Origin: Aquitalea magnusonii | GTDB taxonomy: Bacteria; Pseudomonadota; Gammaproteobacteria; Burkholderiales; Chromobacteriaceae | Length of the DNA: 38,327 bases | Direction of reading: 5' to 3' | NCBI RefSeq assembly: GCF_003202035.1 | Contig: NZ_QJKC01000028.1 | Span: forward strand, 1-38,327 | In this document: positions 1 to 7,246 of the stretch, piece after piece | How the letters are laid out: each line of letters starts with the position of its first letter | How positions within the stretch are numbered: the stretch's first letter is position 1 | Position numbers and translations under genes: made by a program | Notes under the pieces: model-generated | What the model was told of the DNA's origin: nothing | Databases searched by the model: none | What the model saw: the letters and a program-made list of their open reading frames with translations, nothing else

Positions 1-120
1 AATCGTGCTGGGAGCCCGGTGCAATGCCTTTGCAATGGCCCTGGCACTCTCTCCCTGCTGTTTCATTGCCATGATGAACCCGCGTTCTTCGGCACTGAGG
101 TGCTCATAAGTTCTTTGCAT
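1..120 (-). CDS. IS30-family transposase, N-terminal 40 residues (partial)
   Basis: This is the 5' end of a transposase gene that starts with ATG at 118-120 and leaves the window at base 1. The visible 40 residues contain HLSAEERGFI and MKQQGESARAIAKAL followed by HRAPSTI. This is the N-terminal helix-turn-helix of IS30-family transposases, which binds the inverted repeats and precedes the DDE catalytic core; the core itself is outside the window. An identical fragment lies at the other end of the window. The family call rests on the N-terminal motif only. Confidence 0.85.
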   Translation of the reverse strand, partial: MQRTYEHLSAEERGFIMAMKQQGESARAIAKALHRAPSTI

Positions 121-173
121 GCAACAACTTAACCTTTAATTGGTTGGTGTTGCACTTAGCTCTTGAAACCGCC
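1..173 (-). mobile_element. IS30-family element, left copy (start end only)
   Basis: The first 173 bases are an exact reverse complement of the last 173 bases (38155-38327). They hold the upstream end of an insertion sequence and the beginning of its transposase gene, which reads leftwards out of the window. The outer tip of the element lies close to 165-173, in the stretch reading AGCTCTTGAAACCGCC. The exact terminal base cannot be fixed, because the last few shared bases could be a common target sequence. Identity to the other copy is complete as far as can be seen, so the two are recent duplicates or one repeat at which an assembly was cut. Confidence 0.85.
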
Positions 174-517
174 GGACTAATGATTTTACCACCGCGTGCT
201 TAAATCTTAACCGTGGTGATGCTCCCAAAACCATTATCCCCGGCTATGTGAAGAAAGGTCTATTTGAAGCTAGTCCCTTCAAACGTATTCACCCAACTGT
301 TGGTAAGGCCATTCGTTCTGTACTCGACCGCACTAACGTTCTGGGCCAACAGATACAGCGTGACTATCAGTGGGGGTTGGCCGGCGAGCTTTCCTATGAC
401 TGGGATTCAGTGCAATGGCTTGCCGAGTACGCAGCACCAAAAGGGCTTAACTACATTAGCACCAGCCCAGACACGATAATCCCTACCTTATTTGCCATTG
501 GCTCGGTCACAGCCTAA
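174..517 (+). pseudogene. C-terminal remnant of an unrecognised gene, truncated by IS30
   Basis: A reading frame is open from the IS junction to a TAA at 515-517 and encodes about 114 residues. There is no proper start: the first usable codon is a GTG at 248 with no convincing ribosome binding site, and plausible protein sequence (for example NLNRGDAPKTIIPGYV) continues upstream to the IS edge. The frame therefore looks like the C-terminal end of a longer gene cut by the insertion. The protein contains SPFKRIHPTVGKAI and LAGELSYDWDSVQWL and ends IGSVTA. I recognise no family. Base composition and codon use are clearly less GC-rich than the genes from 1362 onward, suggesting acquired DNA. Confidence 0.55.
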
Positions 518-566
518 TCAACAATTTTCGTCTTAGTCATTTATCACGGGCCAGATATGTGCCTTA

Positions 567-597
567 ATGCCGTTCACTTTAGTTAGGTGAACGGCAT
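567..597. terminator. Perfect 11-bp inverted repeat (possible terminator)
   Basis: ATGCCGTTCAC (567-577) and GTGAACGGCAT (587-597) form a perfect 11-bp stem around a 9-base loop, 50 bases after the stop of the truncated gene. It is followed by TTCTCTTCC, a weak pyrimidine tract. It could end transcription of the vanished upstream gene or be the end of an old mobile element; the sequence does not decide. Confidence 0.4.
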
Positions 598-791
598 TTC
601 TCTTCCCGGTACAGTTATTGCTTGGCAGGCTGTTAAAATACCCGCCAGTCGAGTGTATTCCTGCCTTTACTTGCGCATGAGGCAGCTTTGATCTGCCCCC
701 AGTTGCCGCTTCCCCCGCCAATTCAAGCCAGAATCCGTCATCGGATGACACTTTGGGGGGATTTCCCCGATACTTACCCATCTCACGTCAG

Positions 792-935
792 TTACAGATG
801 CAATGCTACCAATGAACGCAGTCTCGTCAGGTTGTACGCCACCATCGTCAGCGTCAGTAACTGATCAACCTTGGCCAATTCCCGCACCATCACCTGACGA
901 AGAGGCCCTATAGTTTTGTCCTGGCCGACGCGACC
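792..935 (-). pseudogene. DDE transposase C-terminal remnant (minus strand)
   Basis: On the minus strand the frame ending with TAA at 792-794 gives ELAKVDQLLTLTMVAYNLTRLRSL and a short tail. This KVD-LTLTMVAYNLTRLR pattern is the usual C-terminus of DDE transposases of the IS4/IS5/IS1182 type. Upstream of about 935 the frame stops resembling a transposase, and no start or catalytic core remains. It is a decayed fragment, facing the second fragment at 983-1257. The upstream limit is approximate. Confidence 0.6.
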
Positions 936-982
936 GAGGCTACCCGTTCGTAGCGCGTGAAGCGCAGTCTGGATGCTAGCAA

Positions 983-1257
983 CGGTGCAACCATCGCATT
1001 GCCAAGACCAGCGCACGTGTTGAGCACGTCTTTGCCTGCATTGAACAGATTGGTGGCAAGTTCATTCGCACCATCGAATAGAGCCGAGCCAACTTTGCGA
1101 TGACATGCAGGCTTGCTGCTACAACCTGAAGCTGCTGGTTTACCTGCAAAAGGCAGGAATCAGGGTAACTTGCTGCCCGCAATACGTCGAATTTCCGGGT
1201 AGGCCGGAAATTTTAGGTAAAAACAGCGGTAAATCGATCAAGAGCGCCGTAATCTGA
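983..1257 (+). pseudogene. IS5-family transposase C-terminal remnant (frameshifted)
   Basis: The plus strand encodes HRIAKTSARVEHVFACIEQ then IGGKFIRTIE and a TAG at about 1079-1081. After a frame change it continues as CYNLKLLVYLQKAGI and ends with TGA at 1255-1257. RIAKTRARVEHVF-like sequence carries the last catalytic glutamate of IS5-group DDE transposases, and the NL-LVYLQKAG tail is also typical. The fragment lacks its N-terminal two thirds and has at least one stop and one frameshift, so it is non-functional. Bases 1258-1361 hold nothing I can name. Confidence 0.65.
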
Positions 1258-1361
1258 CGAAAAAGTGGTGCAAATAACGTGTATATGTTTATGCGCATGC
1301 TTGGGTGGAAAAATCGGTGGCTATTCGAGCTGCCCGTTTGTGTGCTGGACAAAAATGATAT

Positions 1362-2282
1362 TCAGCCCCTGCGGCTGTCTTCCAGTGCCTGCAGAAAACA
1401 TTCCAGCACCCGGTTGCGGCGGCGTCCCTTGCGCATGACCACATTAAGCGGAATGTCATAGCAGAAGCGGGCCGGATGCAAGGGACGCATCACCCCCTGG
1501 GCCACCCAGCCGGCGGCAAAGTGGTCGGGCAGAAAGCCGATATAGCCGCCGGTGAGGATGAGGAAGGCAATGCCTTCGCGGTCGGAGGCGGTGGCGCTGC
1601 AATTGAGCGCGTGATGGCGCTCCATGGCCTCGGCGGTCAGGCGGTAATTGGGTGCCACGGCCTCGGCGCGGCACAGTTCCTCTTCGCTGATGTCGGTATC
1701 GGCACGGGCAAAGAAGGGGTGTTCGCGGCTGCAGTACAGCAAGGAATGCTCTTCATATAACTGGATGTAATCCAGCCCGGACAGCGGGTTGATCAGCGGC
1801 ACCACCCCGACATGCAAATGACCGTCCTGCACCCCCAGTTCGATTTCGCTGGGGGTGGTCATGGAAATATTGATGCGCACGCCCGGCCCGCGTGCGCTCA
1901 GCGATTTCAGCGCCCGTGTCAGGTGCATGTGCGACTGGGTGACCAGATTATTGATGATGCCGATGTTCAGCTCGCCGCGTAGCTGATGATGCAGCTGGTT
2001 GACCTCGGTACGGAATTCCTCGATGGCCGCCAGCATGGTCTGGCTGGCATGCAATACCGCGCGGCCCTCGTCGGTCAGCGCAAAGCCGGCACGGCCGCGC
2101 TGGCACAGGCAGATGCCCAGCCGCTTTTCCAGGTCGCCCATATGCAGGCTGATGGCCGAGCGGCTGATGCCCAGCACGCTCTCGGCAGCGGAAAAACTGC
2201 CGCATTCCACTACCGTCTTGAACAGGCGCAGCAGCCGGATATCAAAATCGCTGACCTGGCTTAAGGGCGTTTTTTTGCTCAT
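1362..2282 (-). CDS. LysR-family transcriptional regulator
   Basis: A 306-residue DNA-binding regulator of the LysR family. The winged helix-turn-helix is at residues about 13-72 (LLRLFKTVVECGSFSAAE, then SRSAISLHMGDLEKRLG). It is followed by a LysR substrate-binding domain with two alpha/beta lobes at about 100-300. Length is normal for the family. It is transcribed divergently from the FAD oxidoreductase, cupin and aldehyde dehydrogenase operon, the usual arrangement for a LysR protein controlling its neighbour in response to a pathway metabolite. A 9-bp inverted repeat overlaps its start codon and recurs 48 bases away in the shared promoter region, consistent with autoregulation. The effector cannot be read from the sequence. 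Confidence 0.93.
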   Translation of the reverse strand: MSKKTPLSQVSDFDIRLLRLFKTVVECGSFSAAESVLGISRSAISLHMGDLEKRLGICLCQRGRAGFALTDEGRAVLHASQTMLAAIEEFRTEVNQLHHQLRGELNIGIINNLVTQSHMHLTRALKSLSARGPGVRINISMTTPSEIELGVQDGHLHVGVVPLINPLSGLDYIQLYEEHSLLYCSREHPFFARADTDISEEELCRAEAVAPNYRLTAEAMERHHALNCSATASDREGIAFLILTGGYIGFLPDHFAAGWVAQGVMRPLHPARFCYDIPLNVVMRKGRRRNRVLECFLQALEDSRRG

Positions 2283-2345
2283 CAGGTGAGTAAAACCAAA
2301 ACTGAAGTTAAGAAATTATGGATTTATCTCAACATATCACCTGAT
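2281..2345. promoter_or_regulatory. Separated 9-bp inverted repeat, candidate LysR operator
   Basis: ATCAGGTGA at 2281-2289 overlaps the LysR start codon and is matched by its reverse complement TCACCTGAT at 2337-2345. The right arm is itself part of a short palindrome, TATCACCTGATA (2335-2346). Two copies of one half-site in a divergent LysR promoter fit the recognition and activation sites expected for this family. The rest of the divergent region (2347-2568) shows no clear sigma-70 promoter. Confidence 0.4.
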
Positions 2346-2568
2346 ACAAGCTATGCCAAGCCGCAAACTGGCCACAGTCCGGGCCATGATCTGCGGCGGG
2401 CCACCCCCGCCCCGCGGCAGCGGCGCAGCGCGCAGGCTACACTGGTCTGGCGCGGTAGCGGCAAGGCCCGCAAACATTCGCCAGCGCTGGCAAGCTGCCG
2501 TCTGTCCGCCGCTGGTCGTCGTGCCCAATCTCAAACAGCGTGCAATGTGCACAAGGAATGACAGGTTT

Positions 2569-3972
2569 ATGCCGCAAATCGTTTTCGAACGTCAGGCTCC
2601 CGCCAGCGCGCTGATCCACAGCGCACTGGCCGACAGCGTCAACCGCCCGTTCTGGGGCGACGACGTGGCGGCCCGCCGCCGTGCCTTTCCCCAGTTCCAG
2701 GGCCGCGCCGACACTGCGCTGGCCATTGTCGGCGGCGGCTTTCTCGGGCTGTGGACCGCGATCCTGGCCAAGGAGCGCGATCCGGCACGCAGCGTGGTGC
2801 TGCTGGAGGCACAGCGCGTGGGCTGGGCGGCTTCCGGTCGCAATGGCGGTTTTTGCGAAGCCAGCCTCACCCATGGCGAAGAAAACGGTCACAAGCGCTG
2901 GCCGGAGGAAATGGCCGAGCTGGAGGCGCAAGGCCTGCGCAATCTGGACGAGATCGAAGCCACCATCCGGCGTTATGGCATCGACTGTGATTTCGAGCGC
3001 ACCGGCGTGCTGGTGGTCGCGGTGGAGCCCTATCAGGACGAACAACTGCGCGGCGAAGGCTATATGAGCGCGGCGGAAATCCGTGCCGAGCTGAATTCGC
3101 CCACCTTCCTGTCCGGCATCTGGGAAAAGGACAGCACGGCGATGATCCACCCCGGCAAGCTGGCGCTGGAGCTGGCACGGGTGGCCAGCGAGCTGGGGGT
3201 GCAGATTCATGAACAATCGGCGGTCATCAAGCTGCAGAGCCGCGGCCGCCAGGTGACGCTGCATACGGCACAGGGGCAGTTGAGCGCGGCGCGGGTGGTG
3301 CTGGCCACCAATGCCTTTCCCTCGCTGCTCAAGCGCTATCGCTGGCACACCATCCCGGTGTACGACTATGTGCTGATGACCGAGCCGCTGACCCCGGAGC
3401 AACTGGCCTCCATCGGCTGGCAGCACCGCCAGGGCATTGCCGACATGGCCAACCAGTTTCACTACTACCGCATCACCCGCGACAACCGCATCTTGTTCGG
3501 CGGCTACGACGCGGTGTACAACTTCGGTGGCAAGGTAAGCGAGCAGCATGACGACCGCCCCGAATCGTTCGAGCGGCTGGCCAGTCATTTCTTCACCACC
3601 TTCCCGCAGCTGGCCGGGCTGCGCTTCAGCCATCGCTGGGGCGGTGCCATCGACACCTCCACCCGTTTTTGCGCCTTTTTCGCCCTGGCGCGTGGTGGCA
3701 AGGTAGCGTATGCCGCCGGCTTTACCGGACTGGGGGTGGGGGCCACCCGCTTTGCCGGCAATGTGCTGCTGGACAAGCTGGACGGGCTGGATACCGAACG
3801 CACCCGGCTGCGCATGGTGCGCGAGATTCCGCCGCCTTTCCCGCCGGAGCCGCTGGCCTATGTGGCGGTACAGGCCACACGCTGGTCGCTGAACCAGGCC
3901 GACCACAATCACGGCAAGCGCAACCTGATGCTGCGCACCATGGATGCACTGGGGCTGGGTTTCGACTCCTGA
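2569..3972 (+). CDS. FAD-dependent amine/amino-acid oxidoreductase (DAO superfamily, PuuB/OrdL-like)
   Basis: A 467-residue flavoprotein that should oxidise a secondary or primary amine. Residues 51-62 form the Rossmann FAD motif (AIVGGGFLGLWTA region) with the acidic ribose ligand E80. GWAASGRNGG at 85-94 is the second flavin-contacting loop typical of gamma-glutamylputrescine oxidase and related DAO enzymes, and YAAGFTGLGVGAT near the end is the C-terminal FAD contact. The frame is open upstream, but the start at 2569 is preferred because a purine-rich site (AAGGAATG) lies about 10 bases upstream and family similarity begins there. It is the first gene of an operon with a cupin and an aldehyde dehydrogenase, so the aldehyde it produces is probably oxidised by the latter. 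The substrate is not determined. Confidence 0.88.
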   Translation: MPQIVFERQAPASALIHSALADSVNRPFWGDDVAARRRAFPQFQGRADTALAIVGGGFLGLWTAILAKERDPARSVVLLEAQRVGWAASGRNGGFCEASLTHGEENGHKRWPEEMAELEAQGLRNLDEIEATIRRYGIDCDFERTGVLVVAVEPYQDEQLRGEGYMSAAEIRAELNSPTFLSGIWEKDSTAMIHPGKLALELARVASELGVQIHEQSAVIKLQSRGRQVTLHTAQGQLSAARVVLATNAFPSLLKRYRWHTIPVYDYVLMTEPLTPEQLASIGWQHRQGIADMANQFHYYRITRDNRILFGGYDAVYNFGGKVSEQHDDRPESFERLASHFFTTFPQLAGLRFSHRWGGAIDTSTRFCAFFALARGGKVAYAAGFTGLGVGATRFAGNVLLDKLDGLDTERTRLRMVREIPPPFPPEPLAYVAVQATRWSLNQADHNHGKRNLMLRTMDALGLGFDS

Positions 3973-4011
3973 GCCGCCGTTTTCACAACATTATCTTTGC
4001 AAGGACCCCCC

Positions 4012-4365
4012 ATGTCGCATCCCTTTGCCCTGCTGGCCAACCACGCGGTGGACGCCACGCGCGTCGAACTGGAATACCGTGATGTCCCGGCTGATCAGCT
4101 GATTACCGGACCGGCCCGTGTCGGCACGGCCGAACTGGGCAGCCTGCATGGCTGCAGCATAGGCGTGTGGGAAATGTCGCCCAGCGTCACCACCGATGTC
4201 GAAGTGGACGAATTTTTCGTGGTACTGGCAGGTGCCGCCACAGTGAGCTTTGCCGATGGCCGTCCGCCCTTGCAGCTGCGGGCCGGCAGCGTCGGCCACC
4301 TGGCAGCGGGCACGGCCACCACCTGGACCGTCACCGAAACGCTGCGCAAGATCTATATCGCCTGA
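4012..4365 (+). CDS. Small cupin-domain protein (cupin_3/EutQ-like)
   Basis: A 117-residue single-domain cupin. The conserved barrel strands are seen in WEMSPSVTTDVEVDEFFVVL and in LQLRAGSVGHLAAGTATTW, the usual layout of the DUF861/cupin_3 group, whose members sit beside amine and amino-acid oxidases. The start at 4012 has AAGGACC 5 bases upstream; a TTG further upstream is less likely. It lies 39 bases after the oxidoreductase and 47 bases before the aldehyde dehydrogenase, so it is very probably co-transcribed. The classical metal-binding histidines are mostly replaced by acidic residues, so a catalytic role is uncertain; it may bind or isomerise a pathway intermediate. Confidence 0.8.
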   Translation: MSHPFALLANHAVDATRVELEYRDVPADQLITGPARVGTAELGSLHGCSIGVWEMSPSVTTDVEVDEFFVVLAGAATVSFADGRPPLQLRAGSVGHLAAGTATTWTVTETLRKIYIA

Positions 4366-4412
4366 GCCGCACAGACGGCAGGGTCAACCCAAGCAAGGCA
4401 GGAGGAAGAAAC

Positions 4413-5894
4413 ATGGAAGTGCGCAACAACTACATCAACGGCCAATGGCAGGCTTCGGTCAGCGGTGCTACCCGCGAAGTGATCAATCCGGCCAATGGCG
4501 AAGTGATTACCCTGGTCACCGACAGCGTGGCCGAGGACAGCAGGCAGGCGATTGCCGCCGCGCGTCATGCCTTTGACCATGACGGCAGCTGGCGGCGCAT
4601 GGCCGGCCCCAAGCGCGCCGACCTGCTGTTGCGCATTGCCGATGCCATTGCCGCCCGCGCCGACGAACTGGCGGTGATGGACACGCTGGACAATGGCAAG
4701 CCGCTGCGCGAGGCGCGCTGCGATGTGGATGATGCCGCCGCCTGTTTCCGTTATTACGCCGGCCTGATCACCAAGCCGCAGGGCGGGGTGTACGAGGTGA
4801 GTGATGGCTTCGGCCCCATGCATGCCTATTCCATGCACGAACCGGTAGGCGTGTGTGCGCTGATCACACCGTGGAACTACCCTTTGCTGATGGCCGCCTG
4901 GAAGCTGGCCCCGGCGCTGGCGGCCGGCAACTGCGTGGTGTTCAAGCCCAGCGAAGTCACCCCGCTGTCGGCGGTGGTGCTGTTTGAGATTTTCGATGCC
5001 GTCGGCCTGCCGCCCGGCACCGCCAACCTGGTGCTGGGCAGCGGCCCGGCCGCCGGGCAGGAGCTGGCGGCCAGCCATGAGGTGGACATGATCACCTTTA
5101 CCGGCAGCACCCGCACCGGCCAGACCATTGCCGCCGCCGCGGTGGGCAATCTGAAAAAAGTGGGGCTGGAACTGGGGGGCAAGTCGCCCAACATCATTTT
5201 TGCCGATGCCGATCTGGAAGGCGCGGTGGAGTGGGCGATGATAGGCGTGTTCTTCAACCAGGGCGAAGTGTGCTCGGCCGGTTCGCGCATCCTGATCGAA
5301 GCAAGCATCAAGGACCGCTTTGTCGCCCGCCTGGCCGAACGCGCCCGCGCCATGAGCATAGGCCCCGGCATGAAAGACCCGGACATGGGCGCCATCGTCT
5401 CGGCCGCCCAGCTGGAAAAGGTGCTGGGCCATATCGAACGTGCCAAACAGCAAGGCGCCACGCTGGTGTGCGGTGGCGAGCGCCATGTCGAGGGCGAGTG
5501 TGCCAGGGGCTATTTCGTGCAGCCCACCATCTTCGACAACTGCACCCGCGACATGGACATCGTGCGCGAAGAAGTATTCGGCCCGGTGGTGGCGATCCAG
5601 ACCTTCACCACGGAGGCCGAAGCCATCGCCATGGCCAATGACACGCCTTACGGCCTGGCCGGTGGCGTGTTCACCACCGATGGCGCCCGTGCGCTGCGGG
5701 TGGTGAAGGAAATCCGTGCCGGCGTCACCTGGATCAACTGCTACAACCCCACCTTTAATGAAGCGCCGTGGGGCGGTTACAAGATGAGCGGCTATGGCCG
5801 TGACCTGGGGGTCAACGGCCTGCTGGAATACCAGCAGGTGAAGCAGGTGAACATCAATCTGCAACCGGGGCCGGTGGGCTGGTATCAGCATTAA
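4413..5894 (+). CDS. NAD(P)-dependent aldehyde dehydrogenase, betaine-aldehyde dehydrogenase type
   Basis: A 493-residue aldehyde dehydrogenase of full family length, oxidising an aldehyde to its acid. Visible signatures are PWNYP at about 153-157 (catalytic-site Asn), the cofactor-binding FTGSTRTG at 229-236, catalytic base E253 in LELGGKS, nucleophile C287 in NQGEVCSAGSR and EEVFGPV near residue 390. The overall sequence, including the INCYNPTFNEAPWGGYK segment, is closest in style to betaine-aldehyde and gamma-aminobutyraldehyde dehydrogenases. A strong ribosome site (GGAGGAA) sits 5 bases before ATG 4413. As the last gene of the LysR-controlled operon, it probably takes the aldehyde made by the FAD oxidoreductase. 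Confidence 0.92.
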   Translation: MEVRNNYINGQWQASVSGATREVINPANGEVITLVTDSVAEDSRQAIAAARHAFDHDGSWRRMAGPKRADLLLRIADAIAARADELAVMDTLDNGKPLREARCDVDDAAACFRYYAGLITKPQGGVYEVSDGFGPMHAYSMHEPVGVCALITPWNYPLLMAAWKLAPALAAGNCVVFKPSEVTPLSAVVLFEIFDAVGLPPGTANLVLGSGPAAGQELAASHEVDMITFTGSTRTGQTIAAAAVGNLKKVGLELGGKSPNIIFADADLEGAVEWAMIGVFFNQGEVCSAGSRILIEASIKDRFVARLAERARAMSIGPGMKDPDMGAIVSAAQLEKVLGHIERAKQQGATLVCGGERHVEGECARGYFVQPTIFDNCTRDMDIVREEVFGPVVAIQTFTTEAEAIAMANDTPYGLAGGVFTTDGARALRVVKEIRAGVTWINCYNPTFNEAPWGGYKMSGYGRDLGVNGLLEYQQVKQVNINLQPGPVGWYQH

Positions 5895-6030
5895 GACCCG
5901 CTGACAAAACTCCCGCTCCAGCGTTGCGCCGCCTTGTCGTCCGCCATGTGCTGGCTGCGGCTTCACCTTGGTCCGGCTTGTCTGCCGGGTTGGGTGGGCG
6001 GTTCCAGGCGCAGGCCCGGTGGATAGGCAA

Positions 6031-6060
6031 GGGGGCGGCAAGCATGGCTTGACCGCCCCC
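6031..6060. terminator. Strong GC-rich hairpin after the dehydrogenase operon
   Basis: Bases 6031-6043 pair with 6047-6060 to make a 13-bp stem (GGGGGCGG/CCGCCCCC plus CAAGC/GCTTG) with one bulged A and a 3-base loop. It lies 137 bases after the aldehyde dehydrogenase stop and before the desaturase promoter. No T-tract follows on either strand, so it is not a classic intrinsic terminator; it may still stop or protect transcripts. The remainder of the 327-base gap (5895-6221) holds the promoter listed next and nothing else recognisable. Confidence 0.45.
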
Positions 6061-6167
6061 GCTGCATTGCAAGCCCTGGCGCAGGCGGGCGCGGTCCGGC
6101 CTGTTCGCTCCGGACGGCTCGGCCGCCAGCACGGCAATTTCTGCAATGCTTGTGATTTTTTCTTGGT

Positions 6168-6195
6168 TTGGCGGCGCTGGCCGCAACACTATAGT
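6168..6195 (+). promoter_or_regulatory. Candidate sigma-70 promoter for the desaturase/Yeh operon
   Basis: TTGGCG (6168-6173) and TATAGT (6190-6195) are separated by 16 bases and lie 26 bases upstream of the start at 6222, leaving a short leader that carries AAGGAG at 6209-6214. The -35 box matches the consensus at its first three positions and the -10 box at five of six. This would drive the desaturase gene and possibly the transporter genes behind it. Confidence 0.5.
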
Positions 6196-6221
6196 GGTCG
6201 GCTCATTCAAGGAGCCGCCTC

Positions 6222-7214
6222 ATGTATTGCTCACTGCAACATGCCGGTTTGCATTCCGGCCGTCTGTATCGCGAGGGTTCTGCCATTCCCGACCCGCGGG
6301 ATGGTGATCGTGCATTGGCTGTGCCATCCGGCGGGTCCGGGGCACCGGCCTGGCTGGCGCGGCTGGAGCTGCCCACCTGGCTGTTGATTGCCGTCATCTA
6401 TGGCGGCTGGTTCGGCACGGTGGCGCTGTGGCGGCAGCTGGGACCGTGGCTGGCCACGCCGCTGCTGGTGGTCTTTACCTGCTGGTATATGTCGCTGCAG
6501 CACGAGCTGATTCATGGCCATCCCACGCGCCATGGCTGGCTGAATGCCCTGTTCGGCCAGCTGCCGCTGGCGGTGTGGTATCCCTATGCGGTCTATCGTG
6601 ACAGCCATCTGGCCCATCACCACGATGACAGCCTGACCCTGCCGGGACTGGACCCGGAAAGCTACTATCACGCCAGCTTGCCCGCGGCTGCCGTGGCGCG
6701 CAGCCTGCTGCGCTGGCGCAACACCGCGGCCGGGCGCTTGCTGCTGAGGCCGGCCCTGGGCTGGCTGGCCACGCTGCGCGCCGCCGTGCGTGGTGAGCAG
6801 CGGCAAGCGCTGCCGGTGTGGGGCAGCCATCTGCTCTTGCTGGGCCTGTTGCTGCTGTGGCTGCGCCAGCACGGTATCGCGCCATGGTATTACCTGTTGT
6901 GCATTGCCTATCCCGCACTGGCGCTGGCCATGGTACGTTCCTTCTACGAGCATCGCGCGGTGCCGGATGCCGCAGCCCGTTCGGTGTTGAACGAGGCAGC
7001 CTGGCCGTGGCGGCTGCTGTTTCTCAATCTGAATTATCATCTGGTGCATCACCTGCAGCCGGGCCTGCCCTGGTATCGCCTGCGTCAGGCCTATCTGGCC
7101 GAGCGCGGGTATTACCAGCAGCTCAGCGGTGGATTTGTCGAGCAGGGTTATCTGCCCTTGCTGTGGCGGCATCGCCGCCAGCCGGTGATCGAACCGCTCC
7201 ATCCCTTTGCCTGA
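6222..7214 (+). CDS. Membrane fatty-acid-desaturase superfamily protein
   Basis: A 330-residue integral membrane di-iron protein. All three histidine boxes are present: HELIHGH (H94, H98, H100), HLAHHH (H129, H132, H133) and NYHLVHHLQP (H273, H276, H277), with an extra H244 in FYEHR. Hydrophobic spans lie around 52-70, 78-92, 200-215 and 221-240. This superfamily inserts double bonds or hydroxyl groups with O2 and an electron donor. The first 40 residues are polar and unlike the rest, but ATG 6222 has AAGGAG 7 bases upstream. It stops 32 bases before the quaternary-amine importer genes and reads the same way, so it may modify an imported compound or the membrane lipid around it. No ferredoxin or reductase partner is adjacent. 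The substrate is unknown. Confidence 0.85.
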   Translation: MYCSLQHAGLHSGRLYREGSAIPDPRDGDRALAVPSGGSGAPAWLARLELPTWLLIAVIYGGWFGTVALWRQLGPWLATPLLVVFTCWYMSLQHELIHGHPTRHGWLNALFGQLPLAVWYPYAVYRDSHLAHHHDDSLTLPGLDPESYYHASLPAAAVARSLLRWRNTAAGRLLLRPALGWLATLRAAVRGEQRQALPVWGSHLLLLGLLLLWLRQHGIAPWYYLLCIAYPALALAMVRSFYEHRAVPDAAARSVLNEAAWPWRLLFLNLNYHLVHHLQPGLPWYRLRQAYLAERGYYQQLSGGFVEQGYLPLLWRHRRQPVIEPLHPFA

Positions 7215-7246
7215 AGGGCCGTTGTTCATCCATCAAGAGGAATACC

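Noticed and set aside
2353-2568. N-terminal extension of the FAD oxidoreductase up to 2353
   Set aside because: The extra 72 residues are Pro/Arg/Ala-rich and unlike the family, and the better ribosome site is next to 2569.
2437-3912. A 491-codon minus-strand frame over the FAD oxidoreductase
   Set aside because: Shadow frame with no recognisable family; the FAD-binding motifs are on the plus strand.
4353-6146. A 597-codon minus-strand frame over the aldehyde dehydrogenase
   Set aside because: Shadow of the dehydrogenase; the plus strand carries all catalytic motifs and a strong ribosome site.
5968-6387. Small open frames between the dehydrogenase and the desaturase
   Set aside because: No ribosome site and no similarity; they cross the hairpin, the promoter and the desaturase start.
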